From contig FLTS01000001.1 of the NCBI GenBank assembly GCA_900078405.1, forward strand, positions 372,001-436,000: 64,000 bases of DNA. The letters are read 5' to 3'. Positions within the stretch are counted from its first letter, which is position 1; each line of letters starts with the position of its first letter. Both the position numbers and the translations under genes were made by a program. Source of the DNA: an uncultured Stenotrophomonas sp. (GTDB taxonomy: Bacteria > Pseudomonadota > Gammaproteobacteria > Xanthomonadales > Xanthomonadaceae). Below are positions 50,153-61,984 of this stretch, piece by piece. The notes under the pieces were generated by a model. The model saw only the letters and a list, made by a program, of their open reading frames with translations, searched no databases and was not told the origin of the DNA.

Positions 50153-52573
50153 TCACCACTTGTAGGTGACGCGGCCGTAGGCGTAGGCGCCGTTGAAGCC
50201 GGCCGGCGAGTAGTTGCTGTACGGGAACATGCCCGAGGACGAGTTGGCGAAGATGCTGCGGTCCGGGTGCGAATCCAGCACGTTGTCCGCGCCCAGGGTC
50301 AGCGTCCAGCGTTCGCTCGGCTTGTAGCTGGCCGAGACGTCGACGATCCACTGCGCGTCGAAGGTCTGGTCGTTGGCCGCGCCGCTGCTGGGGCGGTTGG
50401 TGAAGCTGCCGTAGCGGGTGGTGGCCAGGCCGATGTCCCAGTGCTCGGATTTCCACACGCCGCTGAGGATCACCTTGTCCTTCGGGTAGCCTTCCTCGAT
50501 GCGGCCGCGCTCGTCGCGGGCGATGCGCGAGGGCGCGAGCGCGGCGAAGGTGGCCCACGCGGCCGGGTCGGCGGCGATGCCGGTGATCTCGGTCTTGCTG
50601 TAGCCGTAGCTGGCGGTGAGGTCCAGTGCGCTGGCCGCCAGCGGCACGCTGTAGGTGCCGACCACGTCCACGCCGCGAGTGCGGGTGTCCACCGCGTTGG
50701 TGAAGTAGTTGAACGAGGTCACGCCGTCGACGCCGAGGCTGGCCAGCAGCGCCTGCGCGGCCTGGGCAGCGGCCAGCCGGCCCGGGCTGCCGGCGTTGGC
50801 GCTGGCGGCCGGGTCGATGTTCAGCGGCGAGGACAGCACGATGCGGTCGTCGATCTCGATCTGGTAGACATCCACGGTCAGGTACAGGCGTTCGCTCGGC
50901 TGCAGCACCAGGCCCAGGCTGTAGGAGGTGGACTTCTCCTGCTTCAGCGGCTCCGAGCCGAGGGCCAGGGCCGCCGCGCTGGCGGCCGGGAAGGTGCCGC
51001 GCTGGGTGAACACGCCGCTGCTGTCCACCGAGCTGGTGATGACCTGGTAGTTCTGCTGCGCCAGCGACGGTGCGCGGAAGCCGGTGGAGGCGGTGGCGCG
51101 CAGGGCCACCGCGTCGGTGAAGGCGTAGCGCGCCGACAGCTTGCCGGTGGTTTCGTTGCCGAAGTCCGAATAGTCCTCGTAGCGCCCGGCGATGCCGGCG
51201 GAGAACCTGTCGGTGAAGTCGCCTTCGAGGCCGGCATAGACGGCGTAGTTGTGGCGGTCCGAATGCACGGCGTTCTCGACGGTGAAACCGCCGAAGCCCT
51301 GCGCGCCGCCGCCGAAGTACGAATCGGCCGAACCTGGCGACTGGTTCCATTTCTCCTGCCGGTACTCGGCGCCGAAGGACAGCGTCACCGGGTAGGCCAG
51401 GCCCCAATCCAGCGCCTGCGAGAAATCGGCGTTGACCACGTTCTGGGTGTACTCCAGCGCGCCGTCGTAGAAGCTGGTCGGGCTGCTGCTGCCGAGGCTG
51501 TAGTTGACCGTGTTGCGGGTGTGGAAGTCGATCTTGTTGTAGCCGTAGTTGTAGCTCACGTCCCAGTTGAAGCCGCCCTCGGTGCTGCCCTTCAGGCCGG
51601 CCACCAGCGAGCGGTCCTTCGAATACTGGTTGATCTGCGGCACAAAGCCGTCCGGGTAGAACTGCGCGGTCAGCGGGTTGTGGTTCTTCGAGCGGTAGAA
51701 GGCGAACGAGGTGATGTCGCGGTTGCTGGCCGCCGCGGTGGCGTAGCCGGTGAGCGCGTCGCTGAACTGGAATTGGCCGTTGGCCGACACCGCCGTGGCC
51801 TGCACGCGCGGGTCGCCGATGACGAAGGTCTTCTCGCCGATGCCGGGGAAGTTGCCGGTGTCCGGGGCGGTGCCCTGGTACGGGCCGGCGCGGTTGGTTT
51901 CGTCCTGGTCGCTGACCTGCCCGGCCACGTGCAGGGTGCCGCGACCGTCGCCGAACTCGACGCCGGTATCGCCGGAGAGCTGGTACTTGTTGCCGTCGCC
52001 GGCCGAATACTGGCCATAGTCCAGCGCCAGGCTGCCGCCCTTGCCGGCGCCCTTGAGCACGATGTTGACCACACCGGCGATGGCATCCGAGCCGTACTGG
52101 GCCGAGGCGCCGTCACGCAGCACTTCCACGCGCTCGATGGCGGCGATCGGGATTGCGTTCAGGTCGGTGGCCGAGGAGCCGCGGCCGATGCTGCCATTGA
52201 CGTTGAGCTGGGCCGAGGTGTGGCGGCGCTTGCCGTTGACCAGCACCAGCACCTGGTCGGGCGAGAGCCCGCGCAGCTGCGCCGGGCGGATGCCGCTGGT
52301 GCCATCGGTCAGCGCCGGGCGCGGGAAGTTGAGCGAGGGCAGGGCGCGCGCCAGCGCGGTGGCCAGTTCGCCGGTGCCGGTGGCCGACAGCGCCTCCGGG
52401 GTGATGATGTCGATCGGCGACTGCGACTCGGCCACGGTGCGGTCGGCCACGCGGGTGCCGGTGACGATCACGGTATCCAGCGTCTGCGCGCTGGACTGGG
52501 CGAAGGCGGAAGCAACCGGGAGGCCGAGCGCGACGGCAACGGCGAGGGCGAGCGTGCTGGATTTGTTGTTCAT
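50153..52573 (-). CDS. TonB-dependent outer membrane receptor
   Basis: 806 residues. Signal peptide (LALAVAVALGLPVASAFAQS), a plug domain with DTVIVTGTRVADRTVAES (TonB-box region) and VEVLRDGASAQYGSDAIAGV then VNIVLKG, and a 22-strand barrel with repeated alternating aromatic strands, ending YAYGRVTYKW with a C-terminal aromatic residue. It resembles the iron/carbohydrate receptor groups that are abundant in xanthomonads. No neighbouring degradative genes point to a substrate. It ends at a strong terminator. Confidence 0.92.
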   Translation of the reverse strand: MNNKSSTLALAVAVALGLPVASAFAQSSAQTLDTVIVTGTRVADRTVAESQSPIDIITPEALSATGTGELATALARALPSLNFPRPALTDGTSGIRPAQLRGLSPDQVLVLVNGKRRHTSAQLNVNGSIGRGSSATDLNAIPIAAIERVEVLRDGASAQYGSDAIAGVVNIVLKGAGKGGSLALDYGQYSAGDGNKYQLSGDTGVEFGDGRGTLHVAGQVSDQDETNRAGPYQGTAPDTGNFPGIGEKTFVIGDPRVQATAVSANGQFQFSDALTGYATAAASNRDITSFAFYRSKNHNPLTAQFYPDGFVPQINQYSKDRSLVAGLKGSTEGGFNWDVSYNYGYNKIDFHTRNTVNYSLGSSSPTSFYDGALEYTQNVVNADFSQALDWGLAYPVTLSFGAEYRQEKWNQSPGSADSYFGGGAQGFGGFTVENAVHSDRHNYAVYAGLEGDFTDRFSAGIAGRYEDYSDFGNETTGKLSARYAFTDAVALRATASTGFRAPSLAQQNYQVITSSVDSSGVFTQRGTFPAASAAALALGSEPLKQEKSTSYSLGLVLQPSERLYLTVDVYQIEIDDRIVLSSPLNIDPAASANAGSPGRLAAAQAAQALLASLGVDGVTSFNYFTNAVDTRTRGVDVVGTYSVPLAASALDLTASYGYSKTEITGIAADPAAWATFAALAPSRIARDERGRIEEGYPKDKVILSGVWKSEHWDIGLATTRYGSFTNRPSSGAANDQTFDAQWIVDVSASYKPSERWTLTLGADNVLDSHPDRSIFANSSSGMFPYSNYSPAGFNGAYAYGRVTYKW

Positions 52574-52881
52574 CAGATTGCGGCTCCGGTGGAGTTGGCG
52601 GCACCCGGCGGCGAGGTCGGCCGGTGGAGTGGGTGTGCCATCACGGATTAATGGAAAGTTTACGTTGTGTCAAATCCGGTGCGGTCGTCTACACCGTTGC
52701 TTTTGAAAGCATTTTTGCGGGCAGGACATCATTGCGCGGTTCGGTAAAGTGCCTGGAATCGATCGAAGCGGGACGGGATCGGACGCGCTCGATGCGTTGG
52801 TCAAGTATTCGTTAACGTTAGAATCGCGTCGCAGGAATGCTCCTTGTTTGGACATTCCATACGGTTATAACGAGCCCATTC
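52574..52881. other. 308-bp divergent intergenic region (TBDR / ABC-F)
   Basis: AT-richer than its surroundings. It holds a candidate promoter for the receptor on the minus strand (52645-52673). Toward the ABC-F gene it has TTGGTC..TTAGAAT and TTATAAC sequences, but with poor spacing. No open frame with coding character and no known riboswitch were recognised. Confidence 0.6.
52645..52673 (-). promoter_or_regulatory. Candidate promoter of the TonB-dependent receptor
   Basis: Perfect -35 TTGACA (52673-52668 on the minus strand), 17-bp spacer, weak -10 TAATCC. It lies 70-100 bp before the receptor start codon. Confidence 0.4.
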
Positions 52882-54762
<1,881 letters not shown>

Positions 54763-54786
54763 GCGCGCGGGGACATCCGGGCATCT

Positions 54787-54854
54787 GTAGGAGCGACGCC
54801 AGTCGCGATGGGGCATTACCGGGAAAACCCCATCGCGACTGGCGTCGCTCCTAC
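54787..54854. repeat. Perfect long GTAGGAGCG hairpin overlapping a stop codon
   Basis: GTAGGAGCGACGCCAGTCGC.. pairs perfectly with ..GCGACTGGCGTCGCTCCTAC; the loop contains GGGGCATTACCGGGAAAA. Both ends carry GTAG in inverted orientation (REPIN-like). The right end supplies the TAG stop of the minus-strand LysR gene. It has the same ends and loop as 18101-18173. Confidence 0.9.
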
Positions 54855-55720
54855 AAATCCCCCTGCGCCTGCAGCCACAGGCGGAAGCGCTTGAGCGGCT
54901 CGCGTTCCGGCCGCGAACGCAGCCGCGTCAGCCAGTAGCGGCCCAGCGTGAGCGTCTGTGCGAACGGTTGCAGCAGCCGTCCTTCGGCCAGATCCTGCTC
55001 GAACATGCGCAGCGGCAGCAGCGCCACGCCGGCGCCGGAGGCCGCGGCGCTGGCCAGCGTCAGCGAGGAATCGAATACCGGGCCACGCGCTTCCACCCCG
55101 GCGGCGCCGGCCGCCTGCAGCCAGCGCGGCCACTCGTCGTTGCGGTAGGAACGCAGCAGCGTCATCCCGGCCAGTCGGCGTGGCGCATGCAGGTGCCGCG
55201 CCAGCACCGGTGCGCATACCGGCGCGAACAGTGCATCGACGATGGGCGTGCAGTCCTGCCCCTGCCAGTCGCCATCGCCGAAGCGGATCGCCAGGTCCAG
55301 CCCCTCGCCGGCCAGGTCGATGCGGTTGTTGTGGGTCTGCAGGCGCAGCTCGATGTCCGGGTGCGCCGCCGCGAAAGCCGGCAGCCGCGGCAACAACCAG
55401 CCGGTGGCGAAGGTGCCGACCACGCCCACCGTCAGCACCTCGCGCATGCGCCCGCCGGTGAAGCGGTCCAGCGCGATGCCGATGCGGTCGAAGGACTCGG
55501 TCAGCACCGGGTGCAGCGCCGCGCCCTCGTCGGTCAGCGCCACCCCGCGCGGCAGCCGGTGGAACAGCGTCACCTGCAGGCGCTCCTCCAGCGTACGGAT
55601 CTGGTGGCTGAGCGCGGCCTGGCTCACGCACAACTCCAGCGCCGCACGGGTGAAGTTCAGGTGGCGCGCGGCGGCCTCGAACGCGCGCAGGGCGTTGAGC
55701 GGGAGCTGGGGACGGATCAT
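54851..55720 (-). CDS. AmpR/GcvA-type LysR regulator next to the beta-lactamase
   Basis: 289 residues. MIRPQLPLNALRAFEAAARH, NFTRAALELCVSQAALSHQI and HRLPRGVALTDEG are very close to AmpR/GcvA N-termini. The C-terminal domain binds an effector; in AmpR these are muropeptides. It is divergent from the class A beta-lactamase with 172 bp between, the same layout as ampR-L2 in Stenotrophomonas. So beta-lactam-inducible control of bla is inferred. The stop codon is TAG in a REPIN-like hairpin. Confidence 0.88.
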   Translation of the reverse strand: MIRPQLPLNALRAFEAAARHLNFTRAALELCVSQAALSHQIRTLEERLQVTLFHRLPRGVALTDEGAALHPVLTESFDRIGIALDRFTGGRMREVLTVGVVGTFATGWLLPRLPAFAAAHPDIELRLQTHNNRIDLAGEGLDLAIRFGDGDWQGQDCTPIVDALFAPVCAPVLARHLHAPRRLAGMTLLRSYRNDEWPRWLQAAGAAGVEARGPVFDSSLTLASAAASGAGVALLPLRMFEQDLAEGRLLQPFAQTLTLGRYWLTRLRSRPEREPLKRFRLWLQAQGDL

Positions 55721-55892
55721 GCCGTAGCCATGAACAAGGGTGATGGATCATGCCATCAGGAATGGGTGGAGGGCATTCCGGCCACATCCAGTCATTGGAA
55801 AATCTGATGGCTCCCGATGAAATTTCGTGCTGGTGGGTTGCGCCGGATGCTGTCGAAAATCGCCGCATCCACCTTCTTCAAGGAGAACCCCC
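55721..55892. promoter_or_regulatory. Divergent ampR-like/bla control region
   Basis: 172 bp shared by the two divergent genes; a LysR-type operator (T-N11-A) and overlapping promoters are expected here. AT-rich pieces lie around 55795-55830. I could not fix a single operator by eye. AAGGAGAA at the right end is the bla ribosome binding site. Confidence 0.5.
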
Positions 55893-56783
55893 ATGCTTGC
55901 CCGTCGCCAGTTCCTCACGTTCGGTGGCAGTGTGCTGGTGGCCACCGCGACCCTGCCTGCCTTGGCCCGCGCATCCGCGCCATCGCCGGCGGCGGCTGCC
56001 AATTTCGCTGCGCTGGAAAAGCACAGCGGCGGCCGACTGGGCGTCTGCCTGTGGCACCCGGCCAGCGGCGCACGCTTCGGCCACCGCATGGAGGAGCGTT
56101 TCCCGATGTGCAGCACCTTCAAATTCCCGCTGGTTGCGGCGGTGTTGCACCGCGCCGGGCATGGCGGGCTGTCGCTGGACCAGCGCGTGCCGGTGCGCCA
56201 GGCCGACATCCTCCACCACTCGCCGGTCAGCGGGCGCCACGTGGGCAAGGACATGAGCGTGCGCGACCTGTGCCGGGCGACGCTGACCGTCAGCGACAAC
56301 GCCGCGGCCAACCTGCTGCTGCCGCTGGTCGGCGCGCCGGCCGGGTTGACCGCGTTCCTGCGCGGGCAGGGCGATGCGGTCACCGTCGCCGCGCGCCGCG
56401 AACCGGAGCTCAATTCGTTCGCACCGGGCGATCCGCGCGACACCACCAGCCCGGCAGCGATGGCCGGCAACCTGCAGCGCTTCGTGCTGGGCGACGCGCT
56501 GGGCGAAATCCCGCGCCGGCAACTGGCCGACTGGCTGATCGACAACGAAACCGGCGACGAACGCCTGCGCGCCGGCCTGCCGCAAGGCTGGCGGGTGGGC
56601 GACAAGACCGGCAGCGGCTACGAACGCGATGGCATCAGCAACGACATCGCCGTGCTGTGGCCGCCCGGCGCCGGCACGCCGTGGTTGCTGGCTGCCTATC
56701 TTCAGGGCGCGACGCAGGATGCCTCCGGCCGCAACGGCATCCTGCGCCGCGCTGCCGAACTGGCTGCCGCCCACCTGCGGTGA
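55893..56783 (+). CDS. bla: Class A beta-lactamase, L2-like
   Basis: 296 residues. A Tat-type signal (LARRQFLTF, hydrophobic core, ALARASA) is followed by the serine-hydrolase fold. STFK holds the nucleophile (S74) and its Lys (K77), SDN is 134-136, EPELN holds the general base E170, and KTG is 238-240. MCSTFK, GKDMSVRDLCRATLTVSDN and ADWLIDNETGDERLRAGL resemble Stenotrophomonas L2 closely. Residues at the catalytic sites are all intact, so activity on penicillins and cephalosporins is expected. The ATG at 55893 follows AAGGAGAA. Confidence 0.95.
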   Translation: MLARRQFLTFGGSVLVATATLPALARASAPSPAAAANFAALEKHSGGRLGVCLWHPASGARFGHRMEERFPMCSTFKFPLVAAVLHRAGHGGLSLDQRVPVRQADILHHSPVSGRHVGKDMSVRDLCRATLTVSDNAAANLLLPLVGAPAGLTAFLRGQGDAVTVAARREPELNSFAPGDPRDTTSPAAMAGNLQRFVLGDALGEIPRRQLADWLIDNETGDERLRAGLPQGWRVGDKTGSGYERDGISNDIAVLWPPGAGTPWLLAAYLQGATQDASGRNGILRRAAELAAAHLR

Positions 56784-56835
56784 AACGCCGATGACGGCTT
56801 GCCTTGGCCGGCGGTCAGCGGCTAGGGTCGGGTGC

Positions 56836-57465
56836 ATGAAAATCTCCTTTTTCGCCGGCGTCCTGCCGCTGTTGTTCGTCGCCGGAGCTTCCGCCGCAGC
56901 GGTGTCCCCATCCAGCGCCACCGCCGCCGGAACGGTGCCGGCCGCGCAGTTCATGGCGGCGTTGGCGCAGCACTGCGGGCAGGCTTTCGCCGGCCGCGTG
57001 GTGGCCAACGTGCCGGCCAGTGCCACCCCCGATCCGTTCGAGGGCAAGGCGCTGGTGATGCACGTGCGTGGCTGCCGAACGCCCGAGCAGGAACTGCGCG
57101 TGCCGTTCCATGTCGGCGATGACCATTCGCGCACCTGGGTGCTGACCCGCGTCGGCGACGGCCTGCGGCTGAAGCACGACCACCGCCATGCCGACGGCAG
57201 CCCGGACAGCGTCACCCTCTATGGTGGCGACAGCGTTGCCGCCGGTACGACGGTGCGCCAGGAATTTCCGGTCGACGCCGGGTCGGTGGCAATGTTCGAG
57301 CGCGAAGGTTTGGCCGGTTCGGTGCGCAATACATGGGCGATGGAAGTGGAGCCGGGCCGGCGCTTCATCTATGAGCTGGCGCGCCCGGATGGCCGGCTGT
57401 TCCGGGTGGAGTTCGACCTCGCCACGCCGGTCGGGTTGCCGCCGGCTCCGTGGGGCGGCGAATAA
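56836..57465 (+). CDS. Secreted hypothetical protein
   Basis: 209 residues with a signal peptide (MKISFFAGVLPLLFVAGASA, cleavage about residue 20). The mature part starts with AAQFMAALAQHCGQAFAGRV and has a second Cys in HVRGCRTPEQELR, so one disulphide is possible. Later stretches such as WVLTRVGDGLRLKHDHRHAD and RRFIYELARPDGRLFRVEFD look like an all-beta fold. Homologues seem common in xanthomonads, but I cannot name a family with certainty. Same strand as bla, 52 bp downstream. Confidence 0.78.
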   Translation: MKISFFAGVLPLLFVAGASAAAVSPSSATAAGTVPAAQFMAALAQHCGQAFAGRVVANVPASATPDPFEGKALVMHVRGCRTPEQELRVPFHVGDDHSRTWVLTRVGDGLRLKHDHRHADGSPDSVTLYGGDSVAAGTTVRQEFPVDAGSVAMFEREGLAGSVRNTWAMEVEPGRRFIYELARPDGRLFRVEFDLATPVGLPPAPWGGE

Positions 57466-57697
57466 GGCATTTCCGCCAATGCCCGGCCCGGCAACAGGGT
57501 GGGGGAGGGCTGCAAGCAGCACAAAGGGCGGTTCATGGCGCATCTCCCTGTTCAGGTTAGGGTGGTCAAACGCAGGAGGCGTCTCGTCAGAGCCTGCGTG
57601 ATCGCCCGGCGGATTTGCCCCGTCCCGCGCGCGGCCGCAAAATAGCCGGCTTTCCCGGCCCCCTTCCGGTGCCGGCATTCCCCCTGCGGAGCTTTCC

Positions 57698-59455
<1,758 letters not shown>

Positions 59456-59465
59456 GTTGCGGGCG

Positions 59466-59996
59466 ATGGTTGCCGTCATCCGCCGCGCCACGCCCGATGA
59501 TTCGGGCGTGCTGTGCATGCTGGCCGAGCGCACCTTCGTGGAGACGTTTGGCCACCTGTACCCGGCGGATGATCTGGCGTTCTACCTGTCCATCGCCTAC
59601 CCGGTGGACGTGCAGCGCGAACAGCTGGAATCGGGCGATTACGCGGCATGGCTGCTGGAAATCGACGGCGAGGCGGCCGGCTTCGCCTTCGCCGGCCCCT
59701 GCGGCCTGCCGCATGTCGAAGTGCGGCCGGAAGACGGTGAACTGAAGCGGTTGTACGTGCTGCGCGAATATCAGGGCGGCGGCTGGGGCGGCAAGCTGTT
59801 CGCCGAGGCTGAGCGCTGGTTGCTGGACGCCGGCCCGCGCACGCTGTGGATCGGCGTCTGGTCGGAAAACCTCGGCGCACAGCGCTTCTATGGCCGGCAT
59901 GGCTACGAGAAAACGGGCGAATACGAATTCCCGGTCGGCCGTGTGCGCGACCGCGAGTTCATCCTGCGCCGGCCAGCGGGAGCCTCCGCGCCATAG
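59466..59996 (+). CDS. GNAT N-acetyltransferase
   Basis: 176 residues. VAVIRRATPDDSGVLCMLAE start, then LKRLYVLREYQGGGWGGKLF, which carries the acetyl-CoA loop (QGGGWG in place of the usual Q/RxxGxG/A), and WIGVWSENLGAQRFYGRHGY at the end of the fold. The ATG at 59466 is preferred to an upstream TTG. Eleven bases after aspS. Acceptor substrate unknown. Confidence 0.88.
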   Translation: MVAVIRRATPDDSGVLCMLAERTFVETFGHLYPADDLAFYLSIAYPVDVQREQLESGDYAAWLLEIDGEAAGFAFAGPCGLPHVEVRPEDGELKRLYVLREYQGGGWGGKLFAEAERWLLDAGPRTLWIGVWSENLGAQRFYGRHGYEKTGEYEFPVGRVRDREFILRRPAGASAP

Positions 59997-60072
59997 GGCA
60001 GGCCTCTCCATGCAGTGGTGGATGCGACGGACCTTCCGGCCCGCCGCATCCTGTCCATGCCTGCCATGTTGC

Positions 60073-60870
60073 CTACCGCACGGTTGCCTGCACGGCCTGA
60101 TCGATCAACGTGGCCACCGCCTGCGGTTGCGAGGTCATCACCACGTGCGAGGCGCCGGGGATCACCACCGTGCCGCGCGAGCCGGCCCGGTCGGCCATGT
60201 ATTGCAGCGCCTGGGCCGGAATGTTCCTGTCGGCATCGCCATAAATGAACCATGAGGGGGTGTCTTTCCAGCGTGGCTGGCCGCTGGCTTCGGTCAGTGC
60301 TGCCTTGGACAGCGGGCGCTGGGTTGTGGCCATCACCGCGGCTTCGGCCTCGGCGACGTCGCTGGCGAACTGCTGCCCGAACGCATCCTGGCGGATGTAC
60401 AGGTCTTCATCGCCATTGGCGCGCTGCACCGGCTCGGCCAAGGCACCGGGCAGGGTGCTGCCGGGGAAACGACCGGTCAGGTCCAGCACGGTTTCGCCCT
60501 GCTCGGGGGCAAAGGCGGCCACGTACACCAGCGCCTTGATCTTCGGGTTGGCGTGGACGTTGGAAATCACCGCGCCACCATAGGAATGGCCAACAAGCAC
60601 CACCGGGCCGGGTGCCCGTTCGATCAGGCCATCGACCACCTCGGCATCGCCGGCCACGCTGCGCAACGGATTGCCTGCGGCAACCACGGCATAGCCACGG
60701 GAGGTCAGGTGCGGCACCACGCCATTCCAACTGGCGGACTCGGCGAAGGCGCCATGTACGAGGATGACGGTGGTGTTCCGGTCCCCGGCTTCGGTGGCCG
60801 ATGCATCGGCACCGAAGGCCGAGGTGGTGGCGATGGCGGTGGCCAGGGCGATGGACTTGAACGACTTCAT
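60073..60870 (-). CDS. Secreted alpha/beta-hydrolase
   Basis: 265 residues with a signal peptide (MKSFKSIALATAIATTSAFG). TTVILVHGAFAESASWNGVV is the oxyanion region, VVLVGHSYGGAVISNV the Ser nucleophile elbow (GHSYGG), WFIYGDADRNIPAQ the acid and PGASHVVMTSQP the His. This fits the salicylate-esterase/EstC-like group often seen in soil bacteria. The ATG at 60870 follows GGAGATCCACC. The longer open frame is rejected. Confidence 0.88.
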   Translation of the reverse strand: MKSFKSIALATAIATTSAFGADASATEAGDRNTTVILVHGAFAESASWNGVVPHLTSRGYAVVAAGNPLRSVAGDAEVVDGLIERAPGPVVLVGHSYGGAVISNVHANPKIKALVYVAAFAPEQGETVLDLTGRFPGSTLPGALAEPVQRANGDEDLYIRQDAFGQQFASDVAEAEAAVMATTQRPLSKAALTEASGQPRWKDTPSWFIYGDADRNIPAQALQYMADRAGSRGTVVIPGASHVVMTSQPQAVATLIDQAVQATVR

Positions 60871-61005
60871 GGTGGATCTCCTTCCGGTCTGTGATTGGCT
60901 GGCCGGTCGGCCAGTGGAGTTCAAGATAGGGACTCGCTCAGGATTCAAGGTTGCTTCCAATCCTGAAAACATGACCCATCGTCCCGTCATGGTCGGGGCC
61001 ATCCT

Positions 61006-61887
61006 TCAACGAGCGGAGTCTGCTTCCCGCGCACCGGTTCCGGCGAACGATGTCTCGGGGGCGCGGCAGGCGATGAAGTCGGCATCCAGGGCGGCAATGG
61101 CTGCGTTGACCCGCAGCGGGTCCTGTTCCGTATGTCCGGATGCGGGGGCGATGCCGAGGCGTGCCATCTGCGCATCGTCGAAGTACAGGAAGTGGCGTGG
61201 CGCTGGCGAGGGACCACCGCAGTGCGCGTCGTCGAGCGTATCCACGTCCAGTGCGTCGAACCCGTGCACGATGCGCGGATCGACGCCGATCCGGCGATAA
61301 AGCGCATCCTGGCGCGCCTGCAATGCATCCAGCGTTTGCCCGACCGCCCGACGGTTGGCTTCCGGATCGGGCACTGTCGCTCCCTGCGGTCCACTCAGAT
61401 ATGCCTCCAGCATGGCCAGCCCCCGGGCGCGGTTGTTGGCGGAAAAACCGCCGTGGAAGAGCAGCAGCGACGCCGGCTGGATGTGGCGGTCGCGTACGCC
61501 GGCATAGAAGTAATTGGCGCAGGCCGAAGCGCAGACTTCGACCACGTGCACGCCGGTGTCGCGGGCTTGCAGTTTCTCGGCCAGTGCCAGCGCGGTTTCC
61601 GAATCCCCGCCGCGTGAACGCACGACCAGCACCGGCTGCGCGCTTGCCGGGACCGCATCGATCCAGGCGTGCAGCGCCTCCAGCGAACCACTCGCGATGG
61701 CGCCATCGAAACAGGCGGCCACCGGGGAAAGGACCAGGGTCTGTGGATCGTCTTCCTGGTCGCTCCAGGCGCGGTCTTCGATCCATGCATGGCAGGCTGC
61801 GACCGGGTCGGAAATCTGCGTGGCGCCGGTTTGGACGGGGGAAGCGCCAGCCAGAAGCATCAGCAGGGAAATCAGGGGTTCAATCAT
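61006..61887 (-). CDS. Secreted ClpP/crotonase-fold hypothetical
   Basis: 293 residues. The N-terminus (MIEPLISLLMLLAGASPVQT) looks like a short signal peptide. VLVVRSRGGDSETALALAEK and VVEVCASACANYFYAGVRDR resemble the GGD..VxASxAAN pattern of ClpP/SppA-like serine proteases, with Ser in CASAC as possible nucleophile and LLFHGG following. Several Cys suggest a periplasmic location. No known family name can be given; proteolytic activity is a guess from the fold. Confidence 0.72.
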   Translation of the reverse strand: MIEPLISLLMLLAGASPVQTGATQISDPVAACHAWIEDRAWSDQEDDPQTLVLSPVAACFDGAIASGSLEALHAWIDAVPASAQPVLVVRSRGGDSETALALAEKLQARDTGVHVVEVCASACANYFYAGVRDRHIQPASLLLFHGGFSANNRARGLAMLEAYLSGPQGATVPDPEANRRAVGQTLDALQARQDALYRRIGVDPRIVHGFDALDVDTLDDAHCGGPSPAPRHFLYFDDAQMARLGIAPASGHTEQDPLRVNAAIAALDADFIACRAPETSFAGTGAREADSAR

Positions 61888-61984
61888 TGGTATTCATCCA
61901 GATGGGAAGCAGGGGAATCAACGTTGTACCGGCCCCGGTCTTGCCGGTGACCACCGTGCGTGAGTCGCTCACGGTATTTGTCGC

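Noticed and set aside
50267..52651. 794-codon open frame opposite the TonB-dependent receptor
   Set aside because: The receptor on the minus strand has signal peptide, plug and barrel. The antisense product is Val/Ala/Gly/Arg-rich with no recognisable domain, as expected from high GC at third positions.
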